Shown: positions 35,318 through 43,689 of the stretch, piece after piece
Numbering within the stretch: position 1 is the stretch's first letter
Layout of the letters: every line of letters begins with the position of its first letter
Origin: Cyanobium sp. Aljojuca 7A6
Lineage (GTDB): Bacteria > Cyanobacteriota > Cyanobacteriia > PCC-6307 > Cyanobiaceae
Direction of reading: 5' to 3'
Length of the DNA stretch: 64,000 nt
Assembly: GCF_024346455.1 (NCBI RefSeq)
Contig: NZ_JAGQCY010000005.1
Coordinates: 62,001-126,000 of the forward strand
Position numbers and translations under genes: made by a program
The notes under the pieces: model-generated
Seen by the model: only the letters and a program-made list of their open reading frames with translations
Told to the model about the DNA's origin: nothing
Databases searched by the model: none

Positions 35318-36966
35318 TCGGGCCGGTCCGGCACCGGCAGCAGCTCACGCAGCAGCTGGGCGTAGCTGACATTGGCCAGGGTGGTGGACTCGGCCACCCC
35401 CTCCATGGCGCCGGTGAGGGTGGCCACCGTGGTGGCCACATCGCTGTAGTCGGCCAGTCCGAGCTGGTAGCGGGCCCGCACATCGCGGAAGGCCTCCCGG
35501 GAGGCGCTGTAGGAGGCGCGGGCCGCCACGATCTGGCGCAGGGCGGCCCGGTGGTCGTAGAAGGCGGCCTCGAGGCGCTGGCGGATGGCGTTGCGTTCGC
35601 GGGCCAGGCTCTGGTCGGTGCGCGCTGCGGCGCTGCGGCTGGCGGCCACGGCGCCGGCGGTGACGCCGCCATCGAAGAAACGCCAATGCAGCTGCAGGCC
35701 CGCGGCCCAGTCGGAGCGCTGGTTGAGCAGCTGGGGAATGAGGGCCGAGCTGCAGCAGCCATCCAGCTCGATCACCGGTTGGGTGATCAGCCCCTGGCCG
35801 TAGCCACCGGTGGCCACCAGCCGCAGGCTGGGCAGCAGTTCGGCGGCGCGGCGATCGGCCTGGCGCAGCAGGCCGTCACGGGCGGCCTGCAGGGCCCGCA
35901 GCTGGGGGTTGTCGCGCCAGCCGCGCACGATCGTCTGCTCCAGATCGAGGGGCCAGGGGGGCTGCAGCCGCACCGCCTCGCTGGCCCGCAGGCTGACATC
36001 GAAGGGCACGTTGATCAGGTTGCTGAGCTGGCGCTGACGGCTCAGCTGCAGGGCCTCCGCCTGCTCAAGGCGATAAAGACTCTGCTGCAGGGCGGCCTCG
36101 GCCCGGAGCCGGTCCAGCCGCGGCACCAGGCCCGCCTGCTGGAGGGCCGCCACCTGGTCGCGCACCACCGTGTCGCTCTCGGCGACGGCCCGGCGAATGC
36201 GCTGCAGCTGGTCGGCGAGCTGCAGGCCGTAGTAGGCGACGCTCACATCCAGCTGCAGCTGGCGCAACCGATCGGCGTAGCGCTGGCGGGAGGCCTTGAG
36301 GCCGTCGTCGGCCTCAGCGATGCTGGCGGCGCGATAGGGGCTGATCAGCTCCCAGCCCAGTTCCATGCGGGCGGCGGCCGCACCAACATTGGACTGCACC
36401 ACATTCCAGCCCTGGTTGCGGACCAGAAACGGGGAGCCCGCTGGATAGATCCCGGCGTTGTCGGTCCAGACCTGGCTGTAGGAACGCTGCTGGCGGAAGC
36501 CACCGGCCAGGTTCAGGCCCAGGTCCGGCCACCAGCGCCCCCGGGCCGAGCCGGCCAGGTCCTGCTGCTCGCGCACCCCCAGCACGGCGGCGGCCAGATC
36601 CGGATCGTTGCGCACCGCCACCGCCAGGGCCTCGGCCAGGCTGAGCCGCTGGCGCCGCGCGATGTGCACCCCCTCGGGCGCCTGCGGCAGGGCCGTCGCG
36701 GCCGGGGCCGGCAGGTCGGACGCGGTGGGGGCGGCGCCTTCCGCATCCCCAGCCCCATCCACCTCCGGCCCGGCCGGCAGCAGGCTGCGGTCGAGCCGTT
36801 CGAGATCCTGCTGAAACCCCTGGAGGCTGCGCAGCAGCACCGGGGAGGGGGGTGGCAGGCGGCGCGGCTGGGGCACCGGAACCTGGGCCTGGGCCTGGGC
36901 CACCGGCGCCAAGAGAGCCAGAGCCAGGGCCGGGACCAGCCAGCCTGGGACGCGGCATCTGGTCAT
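35278..36966 (-). CDS. tolC: TolC family outer-membrane efflux protein
   Basis: 562 residues. A signal peptide is visible (VPALALALLAPVAQAQAQ). Two outer-membrane-efflux repeats follow, the first with RRQRLSLAEALAVAVRNDPD and the second ending YQLGLADYSDVATTVATLTG, with long helices between. TolC-type trimers form the outer-membrane tunnel for adaptors such as HlyD. Its 3' end overlaps the small membrane protein gene from the plus strand, and its start overlaps the stop of the upstream small gene (ATGA). With the adjacent HlyD adaptor it probably makes the outer half of one exporter. Confidence 0.9.
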   Translation of the reverse strand: MTRCRVPGWLVPALALALLAPVAQAQAQVPVPQPRRLPPPSPVLLRSLQGFQQDLERLDRSLLPAGPEVDGAGDAEGAAPTASDLPAPAATALPQAPEGVHIARRQRLSLAEALAVAVRNDPDLAAAVLGVREQQDLAGSARGRWWPDLGLNLAGGFRQQRSYSQVWTDNAGIYPAGSPFLVRNQGWNVVQSNVGAAAARMELGWELISPYRAASIAEADDGLKASRQRYADRLRQLQLDVSVAYYGLQLADQLQRIRRAVAESDTVVRDQVAALQQAGLVPRLDRLRAEAALQQSLYRLEQAEALQLSRQRQLSNLINVPFDVSLRASEAVRLQPPWPLDLEQTIVRGWRDNPQLRALQAARDGLLRQADRRAAELLPSLRLVATGGYGQGLITQPVIELDGCCSSALIPQLLNQRSDWAAGLQLHWRFFDGGVTAGAVAASRSAAARTDQSLARERNAIRQRLEAAFYDHRAALRQIVAARASYSASREAFRDVRARYQLGLADYSDVATTVATLTGAMEGVAESTTLANVSYAQLLRELLPVPDRPDQPVALPLVLGGS

Positions 36967-37202
36967 GGCTGACGGGGGAACGGGTCTGGCACCGCGTCCT
37001 TGCTGGGGGGAGCCTGGATCAGGTCGTGGAGGCCCAGGCTGGTGCGGGCCAGACAGCCGATCGAGAAGCAGATGGCGGCACTGCCGAACAGGCCCAGCTG
37101 AGCCTCCTGCGTCTCACCTTCAAGGCGGGTCATGGCCAGCAACACCACCCCGGCGGCCAGCCAGGGCAGGGTCACGACCATGCCGAGCTGGGAACGGGTC
37201 AT
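36963..37202 (-). CDS. Small membrane protein, CFSIGC motif (paralogue 2)
   Basis: About 79 residues, MTRSQLGMVVTLPWLAAGVV and then LFGSAAICFSIGCLARTSLG. There are two hydrophobic segments. The FG-S/N-AAICFSIGC motif is shared with the protein encoded just upstream, so the two are paralogues. An ATG two codons earlier (37208) overlaps the upstream stop as TGATG, and either start is possible. The stop overlaps the tolC start (ATGA). Function unknown; co-translation with TolC suggests a role in the same envelope complex. Confidence 0.68.
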   Translation of the reverse strand: MTRSQLGMVVTLPWLAAGVVLLAMTRLEGETQEAQLGLFGSAAICFSIGCLARTSLGLHDLIQAPPSKDAVPDPFPRQP

Positions 37203-37207
37203 CGCCA

Positions 37208-37480
37208 TCAGCGCAGACCCAGCTCCTGGCGTAGCTGCAACTCCAGCTGGCGCACAGCGCTGAAACGCGCCATGGCCCAGGAGAGCTGACAGACACAGCC
37301 GATGGAGAAGCAGATCGCCGCGTTGCCGAACAACCCCCAGGCGTGGCTGTGCAGGTTGAAATCCTCGGCCAGCAACAGCCGCAGCGCCAGGATCACCAGC
37401 AGGCCGGCCACCACCCAGGGGCCATACACCCAGCCGACAAAGAACTGATCGACGAACAGCCGACGCGGCGACGGGGCCAT
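37208..37480 (-). CDS. Small membrane protein, CFSIGC motif (paralogue 1)
   Basis: 90 residues starting MAPSPRRLFVDQFFVGWVYG, with hydrophobic GPWVVAGLLVILALRLLLA, then LFGNAAICFSIGCVCQLSWA and a polar C-terminal helix. It is the first gene of the small1-small2-tolC set. The overlapping upstream open frame is antisense to the RluA gene and is not credible. The conserved cysteines of CFSIGC within a membrane segment could be functional. No family recognised. Confidence 0.68.
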   Translation of the reverse strand: MAPSPRRLFVDQFFVGWVYGPWVVAGLLVILALRLLLAEDFNLHSHAWGLFGNAAICFSIGCVCQLSWAMARFSAVRQLELQLRQELGLR

Positions 37481-37559
37481 GACACCGATAGCCAGGAGCC
37501 CAAGTCTGCCGCCGGCACCCGGCGATACAAGCCGCCCCAGCCGCAGGTCCAGCTGGTCC

Positions 37560-38510
37560 TCAGGAGCTGCGCCGCCTGAGGGCCAGCAGCAGCGACTCGA
37601 ACACCTCCGGCAGGGGCGCCTCGCACACCAACCGCTCGCCGCTGATCGGGTGGTCGAGGGCCAGCCGCACCGCATGCAGGGCCTGGCCGCTGAGGGCCAG
37701 CGGCAGCTTGCGGCAACGGCCATAGGTGGCATCGCCCACGATCGGATGGCCCGTGTGGGCGCAGTGCACCCGGATCTGGTGGGTGCGGCCCGTGTCGAGC
37801 TTGAAGCGCAGCAGGGAGTAATCGCCCAGGGGCTCGACCAGGCGCCAGTGGGTGCAGGCATGGCGCCCGGTGCTGTCCGAAACCACGGCGTACTTCTTGC
37901 GATCGACCGGATGGCGACCGATGGCCGCCACGATCGTGCCACTGTCGGCCGCGGGCTGGCCATGCACCACCGCCAGGTACTCCCGCGAGGCGATGCGCTT
38001 CTGGATCTGCACCTGCAGCTTCACCAGCGCCTCCTGGCTCTTGGCGACGACGATGCAGCCGGTGGTGTCCTTGTCGAGCCGGTGCACGATGCCGGGCCGC
38101 ATCTCGCCACCGATGCCCGGCAGGTCGGGGCAGTGGTGCAGCAGGCCGTTCACCAGGGTGCCGTCCTTGTTGCCGGGGGCGGGATGGACCGTGAGCCCGG
38201 CGGGCTTGTTGATCACAATCAGATGGGCGTCTTCGAACAGCACGTCCAGCGCCATGGGCTGGGCCACCAGATAGGGCAGGGGCTCCGGCGGCGGCATCCA
38301 CAGCTCCACGCTGTCGTCGGTGCGCAGGGGCGTCTTGGCCCGACCCGTGACGCCGTTGACCCGCACATATCCCGCCTCGATGAACTTCTGGATCCGGGCT
38401 CGGCTCTGCTCGGGCCGCTGGGACACCAGCCAGCGGTCGAGCCGCATCGGCAGCGGCTTCGGGTAATGGAGCGTCAGCAGCTCCCCTTCACCTTCACCAA
38501 ACGCGGCCAT
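37560..38510 (-). CDS. rluD: RluA-family 23S rRNA pseudouridine synthase
   Basis: 316 residues from MAAFGEGEGELLTLHY. The N-terminal S4 RNA-binding domain (MRLDRWLVSQRPEQSRARIQ) is followed by the catalytic domain with VINKPAGLTVHPAPG, GIVHRLDKDTTG (catalytic Asp in HRLD) and KLDTGRTHQIRVHCAHTG. Architecture and length match RluC/RluD-type synthases, which convert uridines of large-subunit rRNA. RluD is the best guess, but the exact site is not determinable. The frame is open to 38642, but that part looks non-coding. Confidence 0.9.
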   Translation of the reverse strand: MAAFGEGEGELLTLHYPKPLPMRLDRWLVSQRPEQSRARIQKFIEAGYVRVNGVTGRAKTPLRTDDSVELWMPPPEPLPYLVAQPMALDVLFEDAHLIVINKPAGLTVHPAPGNKDGTLVNGLLHHCPDLPGIGGEMRPGIVHRLDKDTTGCIVVAKSQEALVKLQVQIQKRIASREYLAVVHGQPAADSGTIVAAIGRHPVDRKKYAVVSDSTGRHACTHWRLVEPLGDYSLLRFKLDTGRTHQIRVHCAHTGHPIVGDATYGRCRKLPLALSGQALHAVRLALDHPISGERLVCEAPLPEVFESLLLALRRRSS

Positions 38511-38805
38511 CACAGCATCATCGTCAGTGCGGCTCTCCCCACATGGGGCCGTCGGAGGGCGGTGGGGAGTAACCGGGCGGCAGTTTCGATAACCAGACGT
38601 CTGCATCATCACTTCGACCCCGACCATACGGTGAGCAGTCAACGCTTCTGGACGCCATTGGGGTCATTGATGGGTGAACCCCAATCGCTGACAACGCCCG
38701 GATGTGCGAATGGGCCATCACGAGCAGAATCCATGCCTACAGGAGGGCGGGTCATCGGGTCAGTCCGCAACGCATCATCTCCCCACCACAACCACCGCCG
38801 GCGTC

Positions 38806-40500
38806 ATGACACCCCGCAGCCTCCCGCCGTTGCTTCACCAACAACAGCAGCGACCAGTCGGCCATCGGTTGGAGTGGTTCTTTTGGACACTGGTCAGCCT
38901 CTCGACCCTGATCTATTTGGCTGCAGCCGGAAACGACAACAGCTTTCATGATTTCCTCGGAGGGCGGTTTCCAGTTGCAGACGGGTTCGACTGGCTGAAG
39001 GCTTCTCTGGATGCAGCCAGTGGCTACCGCACGGATTATGGGGTCCGGAGACCCTGGAACCTCCCTTTCAACGTGGCCTCCCTCTGGCTCGGTCACCGCA
39101 TCGGACCTGACCCTCTGGTGAGTGCTCTGGCCATCAAACGGCTCTTGGCTCTGGCGAGCATCGCCGCCGTTCTGACGGCGCTCCGTCCGCGGCTGACGCT
39201 GATCGCCACAGCGGGGCTCGGCGCGCTCCTGGTGAGCACGCTACCCAGGTTTGAATCGTCTCCATTCCTGGACTTCACTGGCCAGGGCCTTGGCTACACC
39301 CACGGCTCCGAACTCAATGCCTTCATCTTCGTGAACGTCGCCCTTGCGTGGTTCGTGCTGGGGAACGATTCTCTCAAAGCCGGGAGGTTCCGCGAGCACG
39401 CCATTCGAAGCGCCGCTGGCTTTCTATTGCTCACACTGGCGGTCCAGGCCCGCCCAGGAACTCTGGGATTACTCCCTTCCCTGGCGGTCCTGGTAGCCGT
39501 TGCGGCAGGTCGCCTCGGGTCCCAGGGGAAGCAGCCGTCCTGGGCCTGGCGACGCCTCCTCTCCATCCTGCTGCTGGCCCTTCTTGGCTGGTTGCTGATT
39601 TCGGGAGGACAGCTGGCGCTGGAGCGAAACCTGGCCAGAACCGCCTGCGGGTCCATCGGCGCCAACTCGGGGGGTTCGATCATGGGCATGGCCACAGGCC
39701 AGACCTGGCGCGAAGCCTTGAAGGAGACCAACGAAACCGGATTGCCGGGATGTGGCCGTGAACTGTCAAGGATCCAGAGAAACATTGGCATCGAGCGCCT
39801 ACGAAGCAACCCACTTCCCTTTCTCAACCTCCTGAAGCGCAATACGCTCATGCTTCTTTCTCTCCCCTCCGTCTTACTGACCTTGATTTGTCCTTGGATC
39901 TTGATGCTTGCTTTGACCATGCAGAAAAGATCCTTGAGATGGCGAGAGGACAGGGCCAACTCAGGAGAACTTCTGATCATTGGCCTAGCTCTATGTGGTA
40001 GCTTAAGCATCATCGCTTTCCAGTTTTTATTCTTCAGTGAAGCAGGGTTAAGGCCATCAACTCCCTACAGCATCTTCCCATTTTTGCTTCTTATTGGCAC
40101 TGTCGATAAAAGCCTTGTAGTCATTTCCCCTTCATTTTCTCCCGCTGGAATTCAATCAAGGCACGGTCCTTTCATTGCTCCTCTCCTGACGCTGGCTCTG
40201 GCCGCTTATTTGACAGTGGGCATGCTACTGATCCATCGCCAGGCCCTTCTCAGCGCTGGCTATGGCCAGGTGACTGGATCCATACAGGTCACTCCAGGAT
40301 GGTTGAAAGAGTGGACGGATTACCGGGCCATTTCTCCGTCAATTGAGATCATGTATCAATCCCAAATCTCTCCAGATCTTACGGGAATGACGAACTCAGA
40401 GCATCAAATACCTGCGCTGATGTGTGTTCATTACAGTCGTAGGGGTTTGCCTTGGGGAATGCCATTCGGGAAACTGAGCATCACCCGTGGACAGTGCTGA
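38806..40500 (+). CDS. Polytopic membrane protein, unknown function
   Basis: 564 residues from MTPRSLPPLLHQQQQRPVGH. About ten hydrophobic helices, for example LEWFFWTLVSLSTLIYLAAA, LLALASIAAVLTALRP and FIAPLLTLALAAYLTVGMLL, separated by loops holding AGNDNSFHDFLGGRFPVADG and RTDYGVRRPWNLPFNV. The spread of helices and the long soluble loops resemble GT-C-type glycosyltransferases or O-antigen-ligase-like proteins, but I see no diagnostic motif. Base composition from about 39900 is more AT-rich than its neighbours. The ATG at 38806 is preferred over one at 38704. Confidence 0.7.
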   Translation: MTPRSLPPLLHQQQQRPVGHRLEWFFWTLVSLSTLIYLAAAGNDNSFHDFLGGRFPVADGFDWLKASLDAASGYRTDYGVRRPWNLPFNVASLWLGHRIGPDPLVSALAIKRLLALASIAAVLTALRPRLTLIATAGLGALLVSTLPRFESSPFLDFTGQGLGYTHGSELNAFIFVNVALAWFVLGNDSLKAGRFREHAIRSAAGFLLLTLAVQARPGTLGLLPSLAVLVAVAAGRLGSQGKQPSWAWRRLLSILLLALLGWLLISGGQLALERNLARTACGSIGANSGGSIMGMATGQTWREALKETNETGLPGCGRELSRIQRNIGIERLRSNPLPFLNLLKRNTLMLLSLPSVLLTLICPWILMLALTMQKRSLRWREDRANSGELLIIGLALCGSLSIIAFQFLFFSEAGLRPSTPYSIFPFLLLIGTVDKSLVVISPSFSPAGIQSRHGPFIAPLLTLALAAYLTVGMLLIHRQALLSAGYGQVTGSIQVTPGWLKEWTDYRAISPSIEIMYQSQISPDLTGMTNSEHQIPALMCVHYSRRGLPWGMPFGKLSITRGQC

Positions 40501-40506
40501 TCGAGA

Positions 40507-41445
40507 TCACGAAACTTCCACTCCCGAACCTGAATCAAGTTGGGGAGTGACGGGTAGCTCCAAGGAGATCGGCCCCAGCAGCGAGCGGCGGAAATCATCG
40601 AGCAGGCGCTGGGCCATGCGGGCCGTGTCGCCACTGGTGTGGCGGGCTGCGCTGGCACTGAGCCAGGCAGTAGCGTCCGGAGCCCCGGGGGGCATGGCCA
40701 CCCCGTAACGCCGCTCCAGCAGCCCGGGCGCCACCCCGGCGGCCGCCACGATCTCCAGCTGGGGCAGCAGCCGCAGGAAAGCCAGGGCCACCGCTTCGCC
40801 GTCGTAGGAGGCCTGGCCGATGTCGTCGCAGAGGGCCAGCCGCAACCCGGCCAGCTGGTCATCGAGGCGGGGGGGCAGCACACCGGGGGCATCGAGCAGA
40901 TCCAGGTCCTGGCCCAGCCGCACCCAGCGCAGGCTGCGGGTGACACCGGCCCGGCGGGCGCTCTCCACCACCTTCTGGCGCACCAGCCGGTTGATCAGCG
41001 CCGACTTGCCCACGTTGGGGAAACCGAGCATCAGGGCCCGCACCGGCCTGGCCCGCATTCCACGGCCGGCCCGGCGGGCGTTGAGCTGCTCCCCGGCCCG
41101 GATCGCCGCCTGTTGCAACTGCTTCACGCCGGTACCCACCTTGGCATCGCACCACCAGGGCACCTCGCCCCGCGCGCGAAACCAGCCGTCCCAGGCCAGA
41201 CGGGCCGCAGGGCTGACCATGTCGCGGCGATTGATCACCAGCAGGTGCTGCTTGCCCCGGATCCAGCGCTGCAGCCGCGGGTGGCCCGTGGCCAGGGGGA
41301 TGCGGGCGTCGCGCACCTCGATGACCAGATCCACCTTCTCCAGATTGGCGCTGAGGGCCTTCTCCGCCTTGGCGATGTGGCCGGGGTACCACTGAATCGG
41401 TGGGGCGGCCGTGCTGAGGCGGACGGTGTCGCCGGCGTCCGGCAT
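40507..41445 (-). CDS. ylqF: YlqF/RbgA-type ribosome biogenesis GTPase
   Basis: 312 residues with a circularly permuted GTPase order. IQWYPGHIAKAEKAL and DLVIEVRDARIPLATGHP come first, then VINRRDMVSP (G4), then G1 MLGFPNVGKSALINRL, then G3 DAPGVLPPRL. The permutation G4-G5-G1-G2-G3 defines the YlqF/YawG family, which acts in late 50S assembly. G4 is NRRD rather than NKxD. It follows the universal stress gene with one-base overlap (TGATG), so the two are co-transcribed, and ends six bases from the convergent membrane protein gene. Confidence 0.9.
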   Translation of the reverse strand: MPDAGDTVRLSTAAPPIQWYPGHIAKAEKALSANLEKVDLVIEVRDARIPLATGHPRLQRWIRGKQHLLVINRRDMVSPAARLAWDGWFRARGEVPWWCDAKVGTGVKQLQQAAIRAGEQLNARRAGRGMRARPVRALMLGFPNVGKSALINRLVRQKVVESARRAGVTRSLRWVRLGQDLDLLDAPGVLPPRLDDQLAGLRLALCDDIGQASYDGEAVALAFLRLLPQLEIVAAAGVAPGLLERRYGVAMPPGAPDATAWLSASAARHTSGDTARMAQRLLDDFRRSLLGPISLELPVTPQLDSGSGVEVS

Positions 41446-41828
41446 CAGGGCACCACCAACACCGGACAGGGCGCCAGCTGCAGCACCCGGGCGGCGGTGC
41501 TCTGGTGGTCACCCTCCAAGGTGATGCCCCGGGTGCCCATGACGATCACGTCGGCGTTGATCTCATCGGCCACGTCGCCGATCACGAAGGCCGGCTTTCC
41601 CTCCCGCTCGAGCACCTCACAGGCCACGCCGGCCTGGGTGAAGCTGGCGCGGGCCTGCTCCAGCAGCCGGGCCACATCGGCCGGGTCATGCATCACGCCT
41701 TCTTCGGCCTCCACCACCGACAGCAGCACGATGCGGCTGCCGTGGCGCTGGGCGAGCTGCAGGGCGACGGCCGCCGTTTCCATCGTCTGGCGGCTCTGGT
41801 CGATGGGAAACAGGACGGTGTCAAACAT
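41445..41828 (-). CDS. Universal stress protein (UspA family)
   Basis: 127 residues. FDTVLFPIDQSRQTMETAAV starts the UspA fold, and the ATP-type loop is visible as VMGTRGITLEGDHQSTAARV, a variant of G-x2-G-x9-G-(S/T). It ends APCPVLVVP. UspA proteins are cytoplasmic stress-related nucleotide-binding proteins. Co-translated with the YlqF gene. Divergent from pgk, which starts 140 bases away. Confidence 0.86.
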   Translation of the reverse strand: MFDTVLFPIDQSRQTMETAAVALQLAQRHGSRIVLLSVVEAEEGVMHDPADVARLLEQARASFTQAGVACEVLEREGKPAFVIGDVADEINADVIVMGTRGITLEGDHQSTAARVLQLAPCPVLVVP

Positions 41829-41968
41829 GGTGGTAGGTCCAGCCCCCTTGTCCTAGCGCCGACCGCTGCGGCCGCCAGACACAGGGGGTGGGAAGAACCG
41901 AATCGCGCCAGTGGCGGGGTGGGAGGGGCCGGAGGCTAATCTCCCCCCGGCTTTCCTTACACGTAACC

Positions 41969-43174
41969 GTGGCGAAGCGATCCCTCTCCAGCCTCAGCGC
42001 CGATGATCTCCGCGGCCAGCGGGTGCTGGTCAGGGTCGACTTCAACGTACCCCTCGATGAGGCTGGCGCCATCACCGATGACACCCGCATCCGCGCGGCC
42101 CTGCCGACCGTGCGCCATCTGATCGACCACGGCGCCAGGGTGCTGCTGGCGGCCCACTTCGGCCGGCCCAAGGGCCAGGTGAATGACGCCATGCGCCTCA
42201 CCCCGGTGGCGGCCCGTCTCAGCGAGCTGCTGGGCCAATCCGTGGTCAAGACCGACAGCTGCATCGGCCCCGACGCCGAGGCCAAGGTGGCCGCCATGGC
42301 TGATGGCGATGTGGTGCTGCTCGAGAACGTGCGCTTTTTCGCTGAGGAGGAGAAGAACGACGCCGGCTTCGCCGCAAAGCTGGCGGCCCTGGCCGACATC
42401 TACGTGAACGATGCCTTCGGCGCCGCCCACCGGGCCCATGCCTCCACCGAGGGGGTCACCAACTACCTGAGCCCCAGCGTGGCCGGCTTCCTGATGGAGA
42501 AGGAGCTGCAGTACCTGCAGGGCGCCATCGATGAGCCCAAGCGCCCCCTGGCCGCCATCGTGGGCGGCTCCAAGGTGAGCAGCAAGATCGGCGTGCTCGA
42601 GTCGCTGATCGACAAGTGCGACAAGGTGCTGATCGGCGGCGGCATGATCTTCACCTTCTACAAGGCCCGTGGGCTGGCGGTGGGCAAGAGCCTGGTGGAG
42701 GAGGACAAGCTGGAACTGGCCAAGGAACTGGAAGCCAAGGCGGCCGCCAAGGGCGTCCAACTGCTGCTCCCCACCGATGTGGTGCTGGCCGACAACTTCT
42801 CTCCTGACGCCAACACCCAGACCACCGCGATCGACGCCATCCCCGATGGCTGGATGGGCCTCGACATCGGCCCCGATTCGGTGAAGGCTTTCCAGGACGC
42901 CCTGGCCGACTGCAAAACCGTGATCTGGAACGGCCCCATGGGCGTGTTTGAGTTCGACGCCTTCGCCGCCGGCACCAACGCCATCGCCCACACCCTGGCC
43001 GAGCTCAGCGGCAGTGGCTGCTGCACGATCATCGGCGGCGGTGACTCGGTGGCGGCGGTGGAGAAGGTGGGCGTGGCCGAGAAGATGAGCCACATCTCCA
43101 CCGGCGGCGGCGCCAGCCTGGAGCTCCTTGAAGGCAAGGTGCTGCCAGGCGTGGCCGCCCTCGACGAGGCCTGA
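41969..43174 (+). CDS. pgk: Phosphoglycerate kinase
   Basis: 401 residues. [60 protein letters not shown] and [20 protein letters not shown] mark the 3-phosphoglycerate half. [20 protein letters not shown] and [14 protein letters not shown] mark the nucleotide half. The enzyme interconverts 1,3-bisphosphoglycerate and 3-phosphoglycerate in glycolysis and the Calvin cycle. The GTG at 41969 gives [20 protein letters not shown], the normal cyanobacterial start. Confidence 0.97.
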   Translation: MAKRSLSSLSADDLRGQRVLVRVDFNVPLDEAGAITDDTRIRAALPTVRHLIDHGARVLLAAHFGRPKGQVNDAMRLTPVAARLSELLGQSVVKTDSCIGPDAEAKVAAMADGDVVLLENVRFFAEEEKNDAGFAAKLAALADIYVNDAFGAAHRAHASTEGVTNYLSPSVAGFLMEKELQYLQGAIDEPKRPLAAIVGGSKVSSKIGVLESLIDKCDKVLIGGGMIFTFYKARGLAVGKSLVEEDKLELAKELEAKAAAKGVQLLLPTDVVLADNFSPDANTQTTAIDAIPDGWMGLDIGPDSVKAFQDALADCKTVIWNGPMGVFEFDAFAAGTNAIAHTLAELSGSGCCTIIGGGDSVAAVEKVGVAEKMSHISTGGGASLELLEGKVLPGVAALDEA

Positions 43175-43183
43175 AGCAGGGCC

Positions 43184-43591
43184 TCAGATGGTCCCGGGGG
43201 TGCCGGGCCTGCCCTCACCCCATTTCCCCTTGCGGTCGCCCTTGCCCCACTGGGGCATGGCGATGCCGTTGCGCTCGAACAGCGCCTTCATGGACGCCCG
43301 ATGCTGCTGACGCTGGCGCTGGCTGGCCTCGCGCTGCTGCTTCATGCAGCCTCGCAGGGCTTCGCTACTGCCGGCGGCGGACAGGCAGCGCTCGCCGCTC
43401 TGCAGGATGGCGATGCGGGCCTGCTGATCGCTGATCGCCAGGCGCTTCTGGTCGGGAAAGATCTTCTGCATTTGGGCGGGTGTGGGACGTCCGGCCTCGG
43501 AAGGGCCGCCCTGGGCCATGGCGACACCGGTGGAGCCGAGGATCGCGGCGAGAACGGCGATCCGCAGGGGCTGAAGAAGGTTGGAAGGCAT
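43184..43591 (-). CDS. Exported hypothetical protein
   Basis: About 135 residues from MPSNLLQPLRIAVLAAILGS, a clear signal peptide ending near AMAQG. The mature part is helical and Gln/Arg-rich (QKIFPDQKRLAISDQQARIA; KQQREASQRQRQQHRASM) with two cysteines, and ends PQWGKGDRKGKWGEG. The layout recalls small periplasmic Spy/CpxP-like proteins, but no LTxxQ motif is seen. The frame extends to 43693, overlapping the histidine kinase 3' end by four bases. It lies directly downstream of that kinase, so a shared role in envelope stress is possible but unproven. Confidence 0.65.
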   Translation of the reverse strand: MPSNLLQPLRIAVLAAILGSTGVAMAQGGPSEAGRPTPAQMQKIFPDQKRLAISDQQARIAILQSGERCLSAAGSSEALRGCMKQQREASQRQRQQHRASMKALFERNGIAMPQWGKGDRKGKWGEGRPGTPGTI

Positions 43592-43689
43592 GGGAGGAAC
43601 TTTGCTGAACACATCCATCGTGACCGTCACGTGTGACGGCAATCGGACTGGCCACTCGCCAGCTGTGACCAGATGCGACTGATGCTGCC

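Noticed and set aside
35188-36972. Long plus-strand frame opposite tolC (594 codons)
   Set aside because: Antisense shadow of a clear TolC gene with low-complexity Gly/His/Gln translation.
38524-38721. Minus-strand 65-codon frame between rluD and the membrane protein gene
   Set aside because: Proline- and serine-rich, no binding site, no family; the region looks like ordinary intergenic DNA.
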